Shown piece by piece: positions 26,531-36,188 of a DNA stretch of 64,000 nucleotides. This stretch comes from Rhodococcus jostii NBRC 16295. GTDB taxonomy: Bacteria; Actinomycetota; Actinomycetes; Mycobacteriales; Mycobacteriaceae. The position numbers were made by a program, and so were the translations under genes. The notes beneath the pieces were generated by a model. That model did not search any database. It was not told the origin of the DNA and was given only the letters and a program-made list of their open reading frames with translations. The stretch covers positions 1 through 64,000 of the forward strand of contig NZ_BCWY01000007.1 in assembly GCF_001894825.1 (NCBI RefSeq), given 5' to 3'. Position 1 is the first letter of the stretch, and each line of letters begins with the position of its first letter.

Positions 26531-27868
26531 GTGTCCCTGCAGAATCCGCAAACCCGCGCCGAGGAGGGCGACCTCGTCGGCGACCCTGAACTCGACAGCC
26601 CTCGCGTTCGCCGGCGTGGCTGGACCATCACCCTGATGCTGATGGCCTTCATGCTGATCAACTTCGCCGACAAGGTCGTCGTCAGCCTCGCCGGCGTCGA
26701 GATCAAAACCGACCTCGGGTTGAGTAATCAGCAGTTCGGCACCGCGCAGAGCGCGTTCTTTTGGCTCTTCGCCGTCGGCGCGGTCGCCCTCGGATCCCTC
26801 GGCGGCCGCATCTCCGCGCGATGGCTCCTCGCCGGTCTGGTCGGACTATGGGTGCTCAGCCTGGCCCCGATGACCACGACGGTCGGATTCGGGGTCTTCC
26901 TCGCCTGCCGAATGCTGCTCGGATTCGCCGAAGGCCCCGCCGGGGCGTTGTCCCAGCAGATCGCCCACACCTGGTTCTCTCCCAAGCGTCGTTCACTACC
27001 GGCCTCGGTAGTCATCATGGGAGCCTCTCTCGGCCCGCTGATCGCTGCCCCGGTCCTGACCTGGATCATCCAGAGCTACAGCTGGCACGCAGCGTTTCTC
27101 GTGCTCATGGCCGCCGGAGTGGTTTGGCTGGTGGCCTGGCTGTTCATCGGCGGTGAAGGACCCGCCGGCAATGCGGGGGCGGGCACCGGCAATCAGGCGG
27201 TGAGGCTTCCCGACACCGTGCCCGTCCGGCTCCTGTGGACTCGTCCCACGGTGATCGGTGTCGCGATCTTCTCGTTCTGCTCCTATTGGGCGACCGCGTT
27301 GAAGGTGAGTTGGTTGCCGCTGTACCTGCGCGAAGGCCTGCACTACAGCGCCAATGCCACCGGGTTGCTGATCACATTGCCCTTCGCCGCGGCCGTCATC
27401 CTGACCTTCCTCGCCGGTCTGATCTCCACGCGCCTCTCGCTGGCCGGACGATCGTCCCGCACCGCCCGCGCCCTGTTCGCGGCCGGCCTACTCGCTGCGG
27501 GTGGTGTGTGCATGATCGGATTCACCGCGTTGCCCGTCGGACCCGCTCAGATGGTGCTGATCGCGCTCGCGTTCTCCCTCAACACCGCAGCATGGGGACT
27601 GGCGTTCTCCCTGCTCTCCGACGTGGTACCCGCCAAGCAACGCGGATCCGTCATGTCTATCACCGTCGCGATCTACAGCCTCGGCGGTGTGGCGGCGCCG
27701 CTTCTCATCGGCTCCCTCGTCTCCGGGGCCGCCGACACCGCCGCTGGATACGGCCGAGGCTTCGTCATCGTGGGAGTCATCATGCTGGTTGGCGCACTCG
27801 CCGCCGCCGTCCTGGTCAACCCCGAACGTGATGCAACCACGATCGCCGCACACGACCCGAACAAGTAG
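26531..27868 (+). CDS. MFS transporter (anion:cation symporter type)
   Basis: A 445-residue 12-helix major facilitator. LINFADKVVVSLAGVEIKTD and GFAEGPAGALSQQIAHTWFS resemble the ACS subfamily of organic-anion symporters. GTG 26531 follows AGGAG. It sits 48 nt after the CoA-transferase gene, so it probably imports the acid handled by that operon. It is paralogous to the MFS gene at 49681-51024. Confidence 0.9.
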   Translation: MSLQNPQTRAEEGDLVGDPELDSPRVRRRGWTITLMLMAFMLINFADKVVVSLAGVEIKTDLGLSNQQFGTAQSAFFWLFAVGAVALGSLGGRISARWLLAGLVGLWVLSLAPMTTTVGFGVFLACRMLLGFAEGPAGALSQQIAHTWFSPKRRSLPASVVIMGASLGPLIAAPVLTWIIQSYSWHAAFLVLMAAGVVWLVAWLFIGGEGPAGNAGAGTGNQAVRLPDTVPVRLLWTRPTVIGVAIFSFCSYWATALKVSWLPLYLREGLHYSANATGLLITLPFAAAVILTFLAGLISTRLSLAGRSSRTARALFAAGLLAAGGVCMIGFTALPVGPAQMVLIALAFSLNTAAWGLAFSLLSDVVPAKQRGSVMSITVAIYSLGGVAAPLLIGSLVSGAADTAAGYGRGFVIVGVIMLVGALAAAVLVNPERDATTIAAHDPNK

Positions 27869-27953
27869 GCCGAACCGGAACGTCGACGGCACCGCTGTCC
27901 ATGCGCCTGGCCTGAGTGCACGAGCCTGCCGTTGGCGTTTCTGGAAGGAAGCG

Positions 27954-28070
27954 ATGAACACCTCAATGTCGTTGGGAGGCAACGTGCGCCTGATAGGTGG
28001 CGAATACGCCGCGGGGCGGCCGGCTGCTCCCGCCGGGCAGTTCGACGGACTCGTGAGGAGCATGGTGTGA
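27954..28070 (+). CDS. 38-residue ORF translationally coupled to enoyl-CoA hydratase
   Basis: ATG 27954 follows GGAAGGAAG, an excellent ribosome site. The ORF ends in a GTGA overlap with the hydratase start. I recognise no family in MNTSMSLGGNVRLIGGEYAA. It may be a leader peptide supporting coupled translation or the remnant of a gene truncated before the hydratase. A similar 36-codon ORF precedes the hydratase at 47131. Confidence 0.5.
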   Translation: MNTSMSLGGNVRLIGGEYAAGRPAAPAGQFDGLVRSMV

Positions 28071-28729
28071 GTTATTCGGAGCGCGATGTCGTGGTCGTTC
28101 GGCACCATCAGAATGGACGGCTGGACATCGAATTGAATCGTCCCGAACGGAAAAATGCTTTGACGGTCCCGATGGTCACCCAGCTTGCCAGAACGTTCGC
28201 TGACGCTCAGGGCGACGACACAGTCACCGCGGTGTTGCTGTACGGCGCGGGCGGGTGCTTCAGTTCCGGTTTGGATCTGGCCGAGGTACGCCCGGGTGAG
28301 CCGGCAATTACCGCGGCGATCGCCGACCTGCACACCACCCTGTCCGGGTTCGAGAAGCCGCTGATCGGGGCGCTGGAGCGGGCCGCTGTCAACGGTGCGG
28401 CGGCGATCGCGCTGGCCTGTGACCTTCTTGTGGTGGGAGAGACGTCGTTCCTCATGGTCGGCGAGGCGGAGATGGGGGTAGCGGCGCCGAACAATCTGCG
28501 GTGGTTGCTCGCGAAATTCGACGTGAACCAGGCACTGCAGCTCACGCTGGCCTGTGAACGTCAGTACGGTCCCGACCTGTTGCGCCGCAGCTTCGCCTAC
28601 GCGATGGTGCCGGACGAGCAGGTTCTGGGCCGGGCAACCGAGCTCACCGACAAGATTGCGGCCTACCCCAAGGGCGGGGGAATCGCCATGAAGCAAGCGA
28701 TTCTGACGCGCAGAACACTGCTCGTGTGA
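28067..28729 (+). CDS. Enoyl-CoA hydratase/isomerase family protein (short)
   Basis: A 220-residue crotonase-fold protein. LNRPERKNALTVPMVTQLA, GGCFSSGLDL (oxyanion hole) and ALERAAVNGAAAIALACDLL are characteristic. It is about 40 residues shorter than typical crotonases, and the usual C-terminal trimerisation helices are reduced. GTG 28067 overlaps the 38-codon ORF. It belongs to the operon of CoA-transferase, MFS and double dehydrogenase and probably hydrates the enoyl-CoA formed there. Confidence 0.88.
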   Translation: MSYSERDVVVVRHHQNGRLDIELNRPERKNALTVPMVTQLARTFADAQGDDTVTAVLLYGAGGCFSSGLDLAEVRPGEPAITAAIADLHTTLSGFEKPLIGALERAAVNGAAAIALACDLLVVGETSFLMVGEAEMGVAAPNNLRWLLAKFDVNQALQLTLACERQYGPDLLRRSFAYAMVPDEQVLGRATELTDKIAAYPKGGGIAMKQAILTRRTLLV

Positions 28730-28879
28730 GTGCGTGCGCACGGCGGCACCTGCGGTCGAGGAGCCACAAGACAACACAATGCACAGCGGGGCGGACAGGT
28801 CGCAGGACGCCCGGTCATCCCAGGTCTGGGGATCCCGACCGACGTGGTGCTACACGGGACACTCGAAGGAGACAATCGA

Positions 28880-31186
28880 ATGGGTATGACAACAACCGCT
28901 GAACACCGCGCCCTTCGCGAAACGGTTCGCGAGTTTCTCACCGCAACCAGTGGACCGGCCGAAGTATTGGCCGTCCAGGACACGGAACTCGGATACCGAC
29001 CCGAGATGTGGGCGACGATGGCCGAACAACTCGAACTGCAAGGACTGCTCGTCGACGAGAAATACGGCGGATCAGGCGCGGGTATCGGTGACCTCGTGGT
29101 GGTCGCCGAGGAATTCGGGCGCTCCGCAGCGTGCAGCCCCTTCTTCGCGAGTTCCGTGCTGACCACGCTCGCCATCGCGAATTGCGCCCGGGAGCGGTGG
29201 CTCAGTGAGCTGCTGCCAGGTCTCGCCGCGGGCACTCGACTCGGGTGTCTGGCATTTGCCGACGCCGACGGGTGGTGGCAGGCCGGCTCGGAGACGGTGC
29301 GTGCACACCCGGACGGCGACGGCTGGCGGGTCGACGGACGGGCCGATCACGTGATCTTCGGACACTGCGCCGACACGATCGTCGTCGCCGCCCGAACGGA
29401 AGACGGGACCGGCCTGTTTCTGGTGGAACCATCGGACGCGAGCATTCTGCGGGTCCGGCAACCCGCGCTGGACCTGACCCGCCCGCTGACGACCATCACC
29501 TTCGACAGCGCAGCAGCGCAACGGATCAGCGGCACCGCAGACATTTCGGAGGCGCTGTCCCGAGCGCTCGACATGGCGCTTGTCGTGCAGGCGGCGGAGA
29601 GGGTCGGCGGCGCTCGCCGGTGCCTGCACCTGACAACTGAGTATGCGAAGACCCGCAACCAGTTCGGTCATCCGATCGGAACCAACCAGGCAGTCAAACA
29701 CGGACTGGCCGACCTGATCCGTGCGCTTGAACCGGTCGCCGCCGCGCTCGACGTTGCCGCGGACGCCGCAGATAACGGTGCGCCGGAATTGCCGGCACTG
29801 GTGAGCCTGCTGTGCGTCGCGGGCGCCGAAAGGTACCTGCAGATCGCCGGCGAAACAATTCAACTGCACGGCGCGATCGGCTTCACCTGGGAGCACGAGG
29901 CTCACGTTCATCTCAAGCGGGCGAAGACCGATCAGCTGATGTTCGGGTCGTCGGCGTGGCACGGCGAGCGTCTGCTCGCCGGAGTCCTCGCCGCCGGCTC
30001 CGCGTTCGAGGCGCCGGCGCGGGCCGACGAACCCGCTCCGCTGGCGGACCTGCGGACCGAGGTCCGCGCCTGGCTGGCCGAGCACCGCGCCGAGGGAACG
30101 AGGCTCGAATACGCTCATGAGCCGTTCAGGTACCAAGTCACCGACGCGGAGAAGCACTGGATCGATCTGTTGCGGAAGGGGCGTTGGCTGTGCCTGTCGT
30201 GGCCGGAGGAACACGGTGGCCGAGGACTGGGACCAATCGAAACTCTGGTAGTCGAGGAGGAGTTTGCGCGCGCGGGACTTCGACGTCCCCAACTCGGAAT
30301 GGGCGAGACCCTGCTTGCGCCCGCCCTGTTGGCGCACGGGAGCGAGGACCAGAAGCGCCGGTTCCTGCCCCGCATTCTGTCGGGCGAAGACATCTGGTGC
30401 CAGGGCTTCTCCGAACCCGAGACCGGATCCGACCTCGCCTCGCTGCGGACCAGCGGAACCGTTGACGGCGACGAGTTGCGGATAAACGGTGACAAGATCT
30501 GGACCAGCCACGGCGACCAGGCCAACATGATGTTCCTGTTGTGCCGCACCGACCGTGATGCGCCGAGACACCGCGGCATCTCGTTTGTCCTTGTCCCCAT
30601 GACTGACAACGGCATCGATGTCGATCCTATCCGGATGGCGTCGGGCGACAGGGGATTTGCGCAGGAACGGATAACCGATGCCTGCGCCCCCATGAGCAAT
30701 GTGGTGGGTGGGCTCGGCAACGGTTGGGCGGTCGCGATGACCACACTCGGTGCCGAGCGGGCAGGCAAGGCGGCGACGCAGTACGTCGGCTATCGCCACG
30801 AACTAGACGTGCTGGTGGAGCGGCTGGACAAGAACGGTCGCCTCGGCGACGTGATCGTCCGCCAGAGGTTGGCGGACCTCGTCGTCGAGGTCGAGTTGAT
30901 GCGTGCCGTTGGTTCCGTGATCAGTGCCCGTGTTGCAGACGGACAGGCCGTGGACGAGTTGCTGGCGATCGACAAGATCAACTGGTCGGAGTATCACTGC
31001 GTTTTCGGGTCGACGGCGCTGGAGCTTCTCGGAGCGTCGGCTCTGACCCGCCCCGAGTCGGGCGGATATCAACTCGACTCCCTGCAACGCGTGTTCCTCG
31101 AGAGCCGGGGACGCCGTATCGCACGCGGGTCGAATCAAATTCAGCGCAACATCATCGGCGAACGGATTCTGGGTTTGCCGAAGTAG
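28880..31186 (+). CDS. Double acyl-CoA dehydrogenase (two FadE units fused)
   Basis: A 768-residue natural fusion. Residues 1 to about 380 form one acyl-CoA dehydrogenase unit with IQLHGAIGFTWEHEAHVHLK. Residues about 390-768 form a second with WCQGFSEPETGSDLASLRTS and the FAD-binding C-terminus RGSNQIQRNIIGERILGLPK. Separate genes of the same two types occur as pairs at 55442/56536 and 59560/60627, so the fusion mirrors the heteromeric arrangement known for mycobacterial steroid side-chain dehydrogenases. ATG 28880 is chosen because AAGGAG lies nine bases upstream; earlier in-frame text has no family likeness. It ends the operon. Confidence 0.92.
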   Translation: MGMTTTAEHRALRETVREFLTATSGPAEVLAVQDTELGYRPEMWATMAEQLELQGLLVDEKYGGSGAGIGDLVVVAEEFGRSAACSPFFASSVLTTLAIANCARERWLSELLPGLAAGTRLGCLAFADADGWWQAGSETVRAHPDGDGWRVDGRADHVIFGHCADTIVVAARTEDGTGLFLVEPSDASILRVRQPALDLTRPLTTITFDSAAAQRISGTADISEALSRALDMALVVQAAERVGGARRCLHLTTEYAKTRNQFGHPIGTNQAVKHGLADLIRALEPVAAALDVAADAADNGAPELPALVSLLCVAGAERYLQIAGETIQLHGAIGFTWEHEAHVHLKRAKTDQLMFGSSAWHGERLLAGVLAAGSAFEAPARADEPAPLADLRTEVRAWLAEHRAEGTRLEYAHEPFRYQVTDAEKHWIDLLRKGRWLCLSWPEEHGGRGLGPIETLVVEEEFARAGLRRPQLGMGETLLAPALLAHGSEDQKRRFLPRILSGEDIWCQGFSEPETGSDLASLRTSGTVDGDELRINGDKIWTSHGDQANMMFLLCRTDRDAPRHRGISFVLVPMTDNGIDVDPIRMASGDRGFAQERITDACAPMSNVVGGLGNGWAVAMTTLGAERAGKAATQYVGYRHELDVLVERLDKNGRLGDVIVRQRLADLVVEVELMRAVGSVISARVADGQAVDELLAIDKINWSEYHCVFGSTALELLGASALTRPESGGYQLDSLQRVFLESRGRRIARGSNQIQRNIIGERILGLPK

Positions 31187-31288
31187 ACGAGCGAGCAGTC
31201 ACTCCCGCCGGTCGATTCGCCGGCTGTGACAGGCTTCCCCCGTCGACTGGTTTGCTTTGTGCTTCGTTCAGCAGCATGTACGACGGCA

Positions 31289-33355
31289 TCAGACATGCGT
31301 CAATGCTTCCCCCATCGTGCGGTTGAGGGTGCTGAGCGAGCGGACGGCACTGCGAACCGGCCCAGGCGTGGTGGTCGACTGCAGCATGACGTCGGGTGCC
31401 GAGGTTTCGGTGAGTTTCTCCGGCGGCTCTACGTGCTCACCGGCGAGTGCGCGTTTGACGTCGGCGATGGTTGCCTTGGTGACGTCGGCTGCGTGGCGCA
31501 ATGCCCTCCTCGTCTCCTGCGACGGTCCGCTGTCCGGTTCGCCGCGAGAGGCGCTCACCCCTGCTCGGGCGAGTGCATGAGACGACCGATTGCTGACCGT
31601 CATGATCCGCAACAACCGTTTCGCTCCGCGACGAGTCCGCGTCGTCGGTCCCATTTCCAAGGGTTTGCCCGCCGTGACAAGGTCCTTCAGGGCGTTGTCC
31701 AGCTTCCGGATGTCGGCGACGAGGTCAGTCTCGTGGCCTGGTTGGACGACGGCTCCGATACCGGTGTCGATGATGGCAGTCATCTGATCGAGGTAGTCGT
31801 CGATCTTCGAGATCAGCGTCGATCTCGTTCCGGTGGAGAAGATGAAGTATGCCGCCGCTATTCCGACGAGTCCCCCGGCGGCCGTTTCGTAGATGCGCAG
31901 CTCGAGTACCTCGATGCTGAATGTGCCGAGCAGTCCGTACAGCATCGCGAGCATGACGGTGACGAAGAAGGAGAGCAATGCGTAGGCAACCGTGACGAGG
32001 TAGAACGCGAAGAATACGCAGACGACGAGCAGGAGCAGCTGCAACGGCTGGTTGTTTCCGACCAAGGCGGACAGCAATACTCCTGCAAGAACTCCCGCGA
32101 TGGTGCCGACGACACGGTGGCCTGCGCGCGAGAGAATCTCACCGCGGGTAGACGCACCGGTGAAAACGAGGAAGGCCGTCAGAACCGCCCAGTACCAACG
32201 GTCGGGCGAGATGAGCTCCCCGAGAATCGTTGCAGCGCTGGTCGCGACGGCCACCTGGATCGCGGCTTTGGTGCTCGAATTCCATCCGGTGTCCGTTTCT
32301 TCGACCTCGTCCGGCTTCTTTTTCGGCTCGGATTCGGTTCGCAGGGCATTGCTGGTGATGTGATGGATCGCGATGTGCGCCTGCACTGCTCGCATCGCGC
32401 CGGCGGTCGCGATACCCGCCTGCGTCGATGGATCGGACTTGTCTGCGGCCGCGGCGGCGAGGCGTCGGGCGGCGCGGAGTTGGTCGTCCGACGGATTGTT
32501 CTGCAGGCACGATCCCAGTGCAGTGGTCGCCTGCCCCAGCGAATTCGGCCACGACTTGTTCGGGTCGAGCGCCCACAGCGCGCTGACGAGTTGTTCGGTG
32601 GCGATTTGCGCGTCGAAGATACGAACGGACAGATCATCGTTCGTGACGCTCAGCAGCTGAGCTGCATCGTGGCGGTCGAGCCAGTCGTCGATCATCAGTG
32701 CGGTGCTTCCGAGCCGGTCGAGTTTCTTGCGGAGTAGATCGAGATTCCGTTCACCTCTGTTCGACGCCACCTCCAGCACGTCGATCGACGCGGCCCGCAG
32801 CGCCCGAACCAACCGTTTGAGTTCGAGCCCCGGCCGGTCCGGCAGGATCACTGTACGGACGAGGAGCGAGATACCGACGCCGGCGACGATGGACACGGCG
32901 AGGATGGGAATCTGCCCAGGCTGGGCCCGAAGGAAGAGTGCGAAGAAGTAGCAGATGAACGCGACCATCCCGAGAGCTGTACCTCGCGGGCCGTAGCGCC
33001 GCACCCAGACTGCCACGAAGAGCACCACGATGAAGCCCACATCGGCGACCTTCCCGAACTGTGACAGCATCGCGGACATCGACACCGCTGCGATTGCAGG
33101 GAACACGAGCAGCAGTGTCGTGATCACCCTGCTGTGCTGATCCTTGTCCTTGACCGCCGCCGAGGACTGCATCGCGACGACCGTCCCGAGCAGCGCGACG
33201 GTGAGTGGCTGGCCGATCACGGTGGAACCCGGTAGCAGCACCCCCATCGCGAGAACGACGGTGATCGTCGTGGCGGTTGCGGCACGTAGCCGCAGCCTGC
33301 CGGGATCGGAGACCGCGAGAAAACGGACTGTCTCCTGTACGAACCGAAAAGCCAT
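31289..33355 (-). CDS. FUSC-family membrane transporter (aromatic acid exporter-like)
   Basis: A 688-residue protein with two blocks of five to six membrane helices (about residues 20-165 and 365-500), each followed by a soluble helical region. This is the FUSC/YccS/AaeB layout. The first block includes GSTVIGQPLTVALLGTVVAM and the second DRWYWAVLTAFLVFTGASTR. Family members export aromatic acids or affect the cell envelope; the substrate here is unknown. It is convergent with the preceding operon. Confidence 0.85.
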   Translation of the reverse strand: MAFRFVQETVRFLAVSDPGRLRLRAATATTITVVLAMGVLLPGSTVIGQPLTVALLGTVVAMQSSAAVKDKDQHSRVITTLLLVFPAIAAVSMSAMLSQFGKVADVGFIVVLFVAVWVRRYGPRGTALGMVAFICYFFALFLRAQPGQIPILAVSIVAGVGISLLVRTVILPDRPGLELKRLVRALRAASIDVLEVASNRGERNLDLLRKKLDRLGSTALMIDDWLDRHDAAQLLSVTNDDLSVRIFDAQIATEQLVSALWALDPNKSWPNSLGQATTALGSCLQNNPSDDQLRAARRLAAAAADKSDPSTQAGIATAGAMRAVQAHIAIHHITSNALRTESEPKKKPDEVEETDTGWNSSTKAAIQVAVATSAATILGELISPDRWYWAVLTAFLVFTGASTRGEILSRAGHRVVGTIAGVLAGVLLSALVGNNQPLQLLLLVVCVFFAFYLVTVAYALLSFFVTVMLAMLYGLLGTFSIEVLELRIYETAAGGLVGIAAAYFIFSTGTRSTLISKIDDYLDQMTAIIDTGIGAVVQPGHETDLVADIRKLDNALKDLVTAGKPLEMGPTTRTRRGAKRLLRIMTVSNRSSHALARAGVSASRGEPDSGPSQETRRALRHAADVTKATIADVKRALAGEHVEPPEKLTETSAPDVMLQSTTTPGPVRSAVRSLSTLNRTMGEALTHV

Positions 33356-33519
33356 TCACCGATTGTGCGCCTCCGGCACCCGTCAGTCTCGGACGACGTC
33401 GCCACCGATCTCTTCGAGATCAACCGCGATCTTCTTCTTGCCTTCCACGTCGTTCAGTTCCACCAGATCGAAAACCCTCCAGCGCCGCCTTCGATCACTA
33501 CGGTTAGGCCGCTGCATGG

Positions 33520-34863
33520 TCACTGGGTTGCGATCTCAATCTCGTTGAGAACCTCTACCGGCGGCGCTGTCGCCTCCGGACCCGCGATGATGTCCACGCC
33601 GACCCAGTCGATCGCTCCCCGGAACACTCCGCGTTCTGTCTCGTATGTCGGAGCCACACCGCTACCGATATCGCATCCGACGTCGGTGGTTCCCGAATAC
33701 AGGAATGGCACAGTGCGATCGATCTTTCCTGCACCAATGACTTCACCGTCCACCGTGAGCTGGACGAGACCACCACGTCCGAAGCCCGGCCCCGAGTCGA
33801 CCTCGAAATCAAAGCTCACGACGTGTCGCCCGCTGGGTAAGGGAGCGTCAGAGGTGACCTCGTACACGGAGGCCGCGAGGTAGTTGTGGGTGTAGGTCAG
33901 GTAGCCGTCGACGATATGCAGTACCCACCCGGAGAATCTGCAGCCCTGTGCGATGACCACGCCTGCGGCGCCCTCCTCGGGTACCTCGATCGCTGCCTCC
34001 ACCCGGTGCGACTTGTTCTTGATGTTGGGCACCGAACTGGTGCCGAGTCTGGTCATGCCGGGGAACAGTCGCATCGATGTGCGTCCGCGTAGCACATCCG
34101 GTCGGCCGGCAATGCCTGGGTCGAACCGTTCCGATCGTCGGTCATCCAGCGGGAGCACGTAATTGCGTTCTGCCTCTGCGAGGAACAGTGCCTGAAGCTC
34201 GGCCAGCTTCTCCGGAAATTCGGATGCGATGTCGTGTGACTGACTCCAATCCTCCGGACCGTATAACTCCCACACGTCGTCAGTGAGGTCAGGGAGGCCG
34301 TCCCGGATCCAGGGTGTGCAGTGTTTGGTGCACGCGGACCACCCGTCGTGGTAAATGCCGCGGTTTCCGAACATCTCGAAATATTGGGTGACCGCGCGGT
34401 GCGGCGTGGCCGGGTCGGCGAAGGTCTCCGCGAAGCTGGTGCCGTCGATCCTCTGCTGCGGCACTCCGTTGACCGAGGTGGGGATCGGTAGTCCCGCCAC
34501 GTCGAGAATGGTTGGGTACACGTCGATCACGTGCTGCCAGTGATCCCGCACCGTGCCGGCATCGTTGATGCCGCGCGGCCAATGGGCGACCATTCCCACC
34601 CGAGTGCCGCCCCAATGCGAGGCCACCTGCTTCGTCCACTGATAGGGGGTGTCCATCGCATGCGCCCACCCTGCTGGGTAGTGGTTGTACGCCTGCTGGC
34701 CGCCGATCTCGTCGAGCCTGCGGAGGATGTTCTCAGTGGTGTCGTGAACACCGTTCAGCGCGGCAATATCGTTGAAATTGCCATGAATGCCGCCCTCGGC
34801 CGAGGCGCCGTTGTCGCCCAGGATGTACAGGACGAGGGTATTGTCCAGCGCTCCGAGTTCCAC
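33520..34863 (-). pseudogene. Arylsulfatase remnant lacking its N-terminal catalytic half
   Basis: The 447 codons match the C-terminal part of large arylsulfatases: LDNTLVLYILGDNGASAEGG, then SHWGGTRVGMVAHWPRGI (metal/sulfate-site region), HVIDVYPTILD and a beta-rich tail. The N-terminal 300 or so residues, including the formylglycine motif C/S-x-P-x-R, are absent. A TAG sits directly before the GTG at 34863. On the other side of this point a LysR gene is also cut, so a deletion or recombination joined two broken genes. It should be inactive. Confidence 0.85.
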
Positions 34864-34864
34864 C

Positions 34865-35364
34865 TACGCATCCGGGCAGCAGTCAGGACCGCACGTGAGG
34901 GAACCGTCGATGCGGTCGTACTGCCGGCCTCTCGCGTGCCACCCTCGGATCCGTCCGTACGTTTGGGCGCCGTCCAGTGGACCGGACTGGCAACGCCCGA
35001 AAACGAGGCGGTCGCTCAACCGCTCAGCGTGAAGGAGTTCTGCGCACTACAACACGTCATTGTCGAACGCGCGCTGGTCCACGAATTAATCGATGACATG
35101 CTTGCGAAACGCGGATACACGCGCTCCATCGCCGTCCGAATTACCAACTCCGAACTGATACCAGTGATCCTGGACGGCACGGAATTGGTCACCATCGGGT
35201 GGGCCGGCGGCCCCACCACCCACGGCTTCACCAGCTTCGACGTGCCTCTGGAGCTAGCACCAACCGAGTACCACCTCACATGGTCGGACCGCCTCACCAA
35301 CGACGCTGCCAGCATCTGGCTGCGCCAGCAGCTCGTCGAGGTCGCCGCGCACCACCTGACCTGA
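34865..35364 (+). pseudogene. LysR-type regulator remnant (C-terminal effector domain only)
   Basis: Reading LRIRAAVRTAREGTVDAVVL, then VRLGAVQWTGLATPENE and LTNDAASIWLRQQLVEVA, it resembles the substrate-binding domain and end of a LysR regulator. The DNA-binding N-terminus is missing. It starts exactly where the opposite-strand sulfatase remnant ends. The family call rests on the text of about 165 residues and is less certain than the truncation itself. Confidence 0.6.
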
Positions 35365-35933
35365 TTAGCTGGCCGGACGCGGGCTAAAGGTCGGTTCGTC
35401 GTTGATGAGGATGACCGACTCCTGGTCAGCGCATCGTGGCGATCCCAAAAGTGTTGGCGCACCATTGCTTTTACCCTTCAGGTGACGTATCATCCCTCTT
35501 CCGTATATTGCCGACCGCCGCTTGGCTGATCTGACGTCGAACGCCGCCGCTCAGTTCGGGGTGACTGCCGGGGACCCCTCCCCCACTCCCACACCTGCGG
35601 TCGAACAGCTGGTCCTGATCGGTGTGACGCAGCCGATCCGCGTCGCCGAGGCGCTCGTGGCTCGACGATCCCACCGTCCTCGCCCGGTTCGAAGCAAAAC
35701 GCCTCCGAAGGAATCAAACGCTGTGCGCTCCTTGGCTTGGCGGAGTGTCGCCGACGGGCCACGGGTCATAACGAGCGGAATTGCATCTGGTGCGATATTC
35801 GAGTATCGAAACTAACGCCAGGTCACCCGCACCTGTTGGTCACCGTGCGCGGTCTGGGGCGTCGATCAGCGTCGAATACCCTGCGCATAGCTGTTGCTAA
35901 AACTTCATCAATGTTGAATTGTATGAATCATGA
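35365..35933. other. No gene recognised
   Basis: About 570 bases between the LysR remnant and the helicase region. Short ORFs occur on both strands, but none has a convincing start or family likeness. Confidence 0.55.
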
Positions 35934-36179
35934 CGCAGGAGGCAGGCCCTTCCCGGTGCCGCGCAACCTCCACGCCCGCCCAGCACCGCCGCGTCGAGAG
36001 CAGTGGAACCGTCCGCCGAACCTGAGGCTGTGGAGACCATCGACGTAGATAATCGCCCTGCATCGGGCCCCGCGCCCTATGCGGCAGCACGCGATTCCTC
36101 GGCGCCAGCCGCCGCGGCGGTCGCAGCCGCACCCGCCGCAGTCGACGTCGTTGACCTCGACGATTCGCCTTGGGAATAG
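35934..36179 (+). pseudogene. C-terminal tail of a lost gene, ending in an acidic tip
   Basis: The frame is open from 35934 (after TGA) to TAG at 36177. It encodes a Pro/Ala-rich linker and then VDVVDLDDSPWE at the C-terminus. An acidic, aromatic-ended tip after a disordered linker is the form of single-strand DNA-binding proteins and other helicase-recruiting proteins. There is no clear start (GTG 36003 is possible). The helicase ATG lies nine bases after this stop, which suggests the two were once one operon. The identification is tentative. Confidence 0.35.
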
Positions 36180-36188
36180 CCTGCACTC

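Noticed and set aside
29072-30799. A 575-codon minus-strand frame
   Set aside because: It is antisense to the double acyl-CoA dehydrogenase and has shadow-type composition.
31200-31230. A hairpin GCCGG/CCGGC between the double dehydrogenase and FUSC genes as a terminator
   Set aside because: The stem is only five base pairs with no U-tract.
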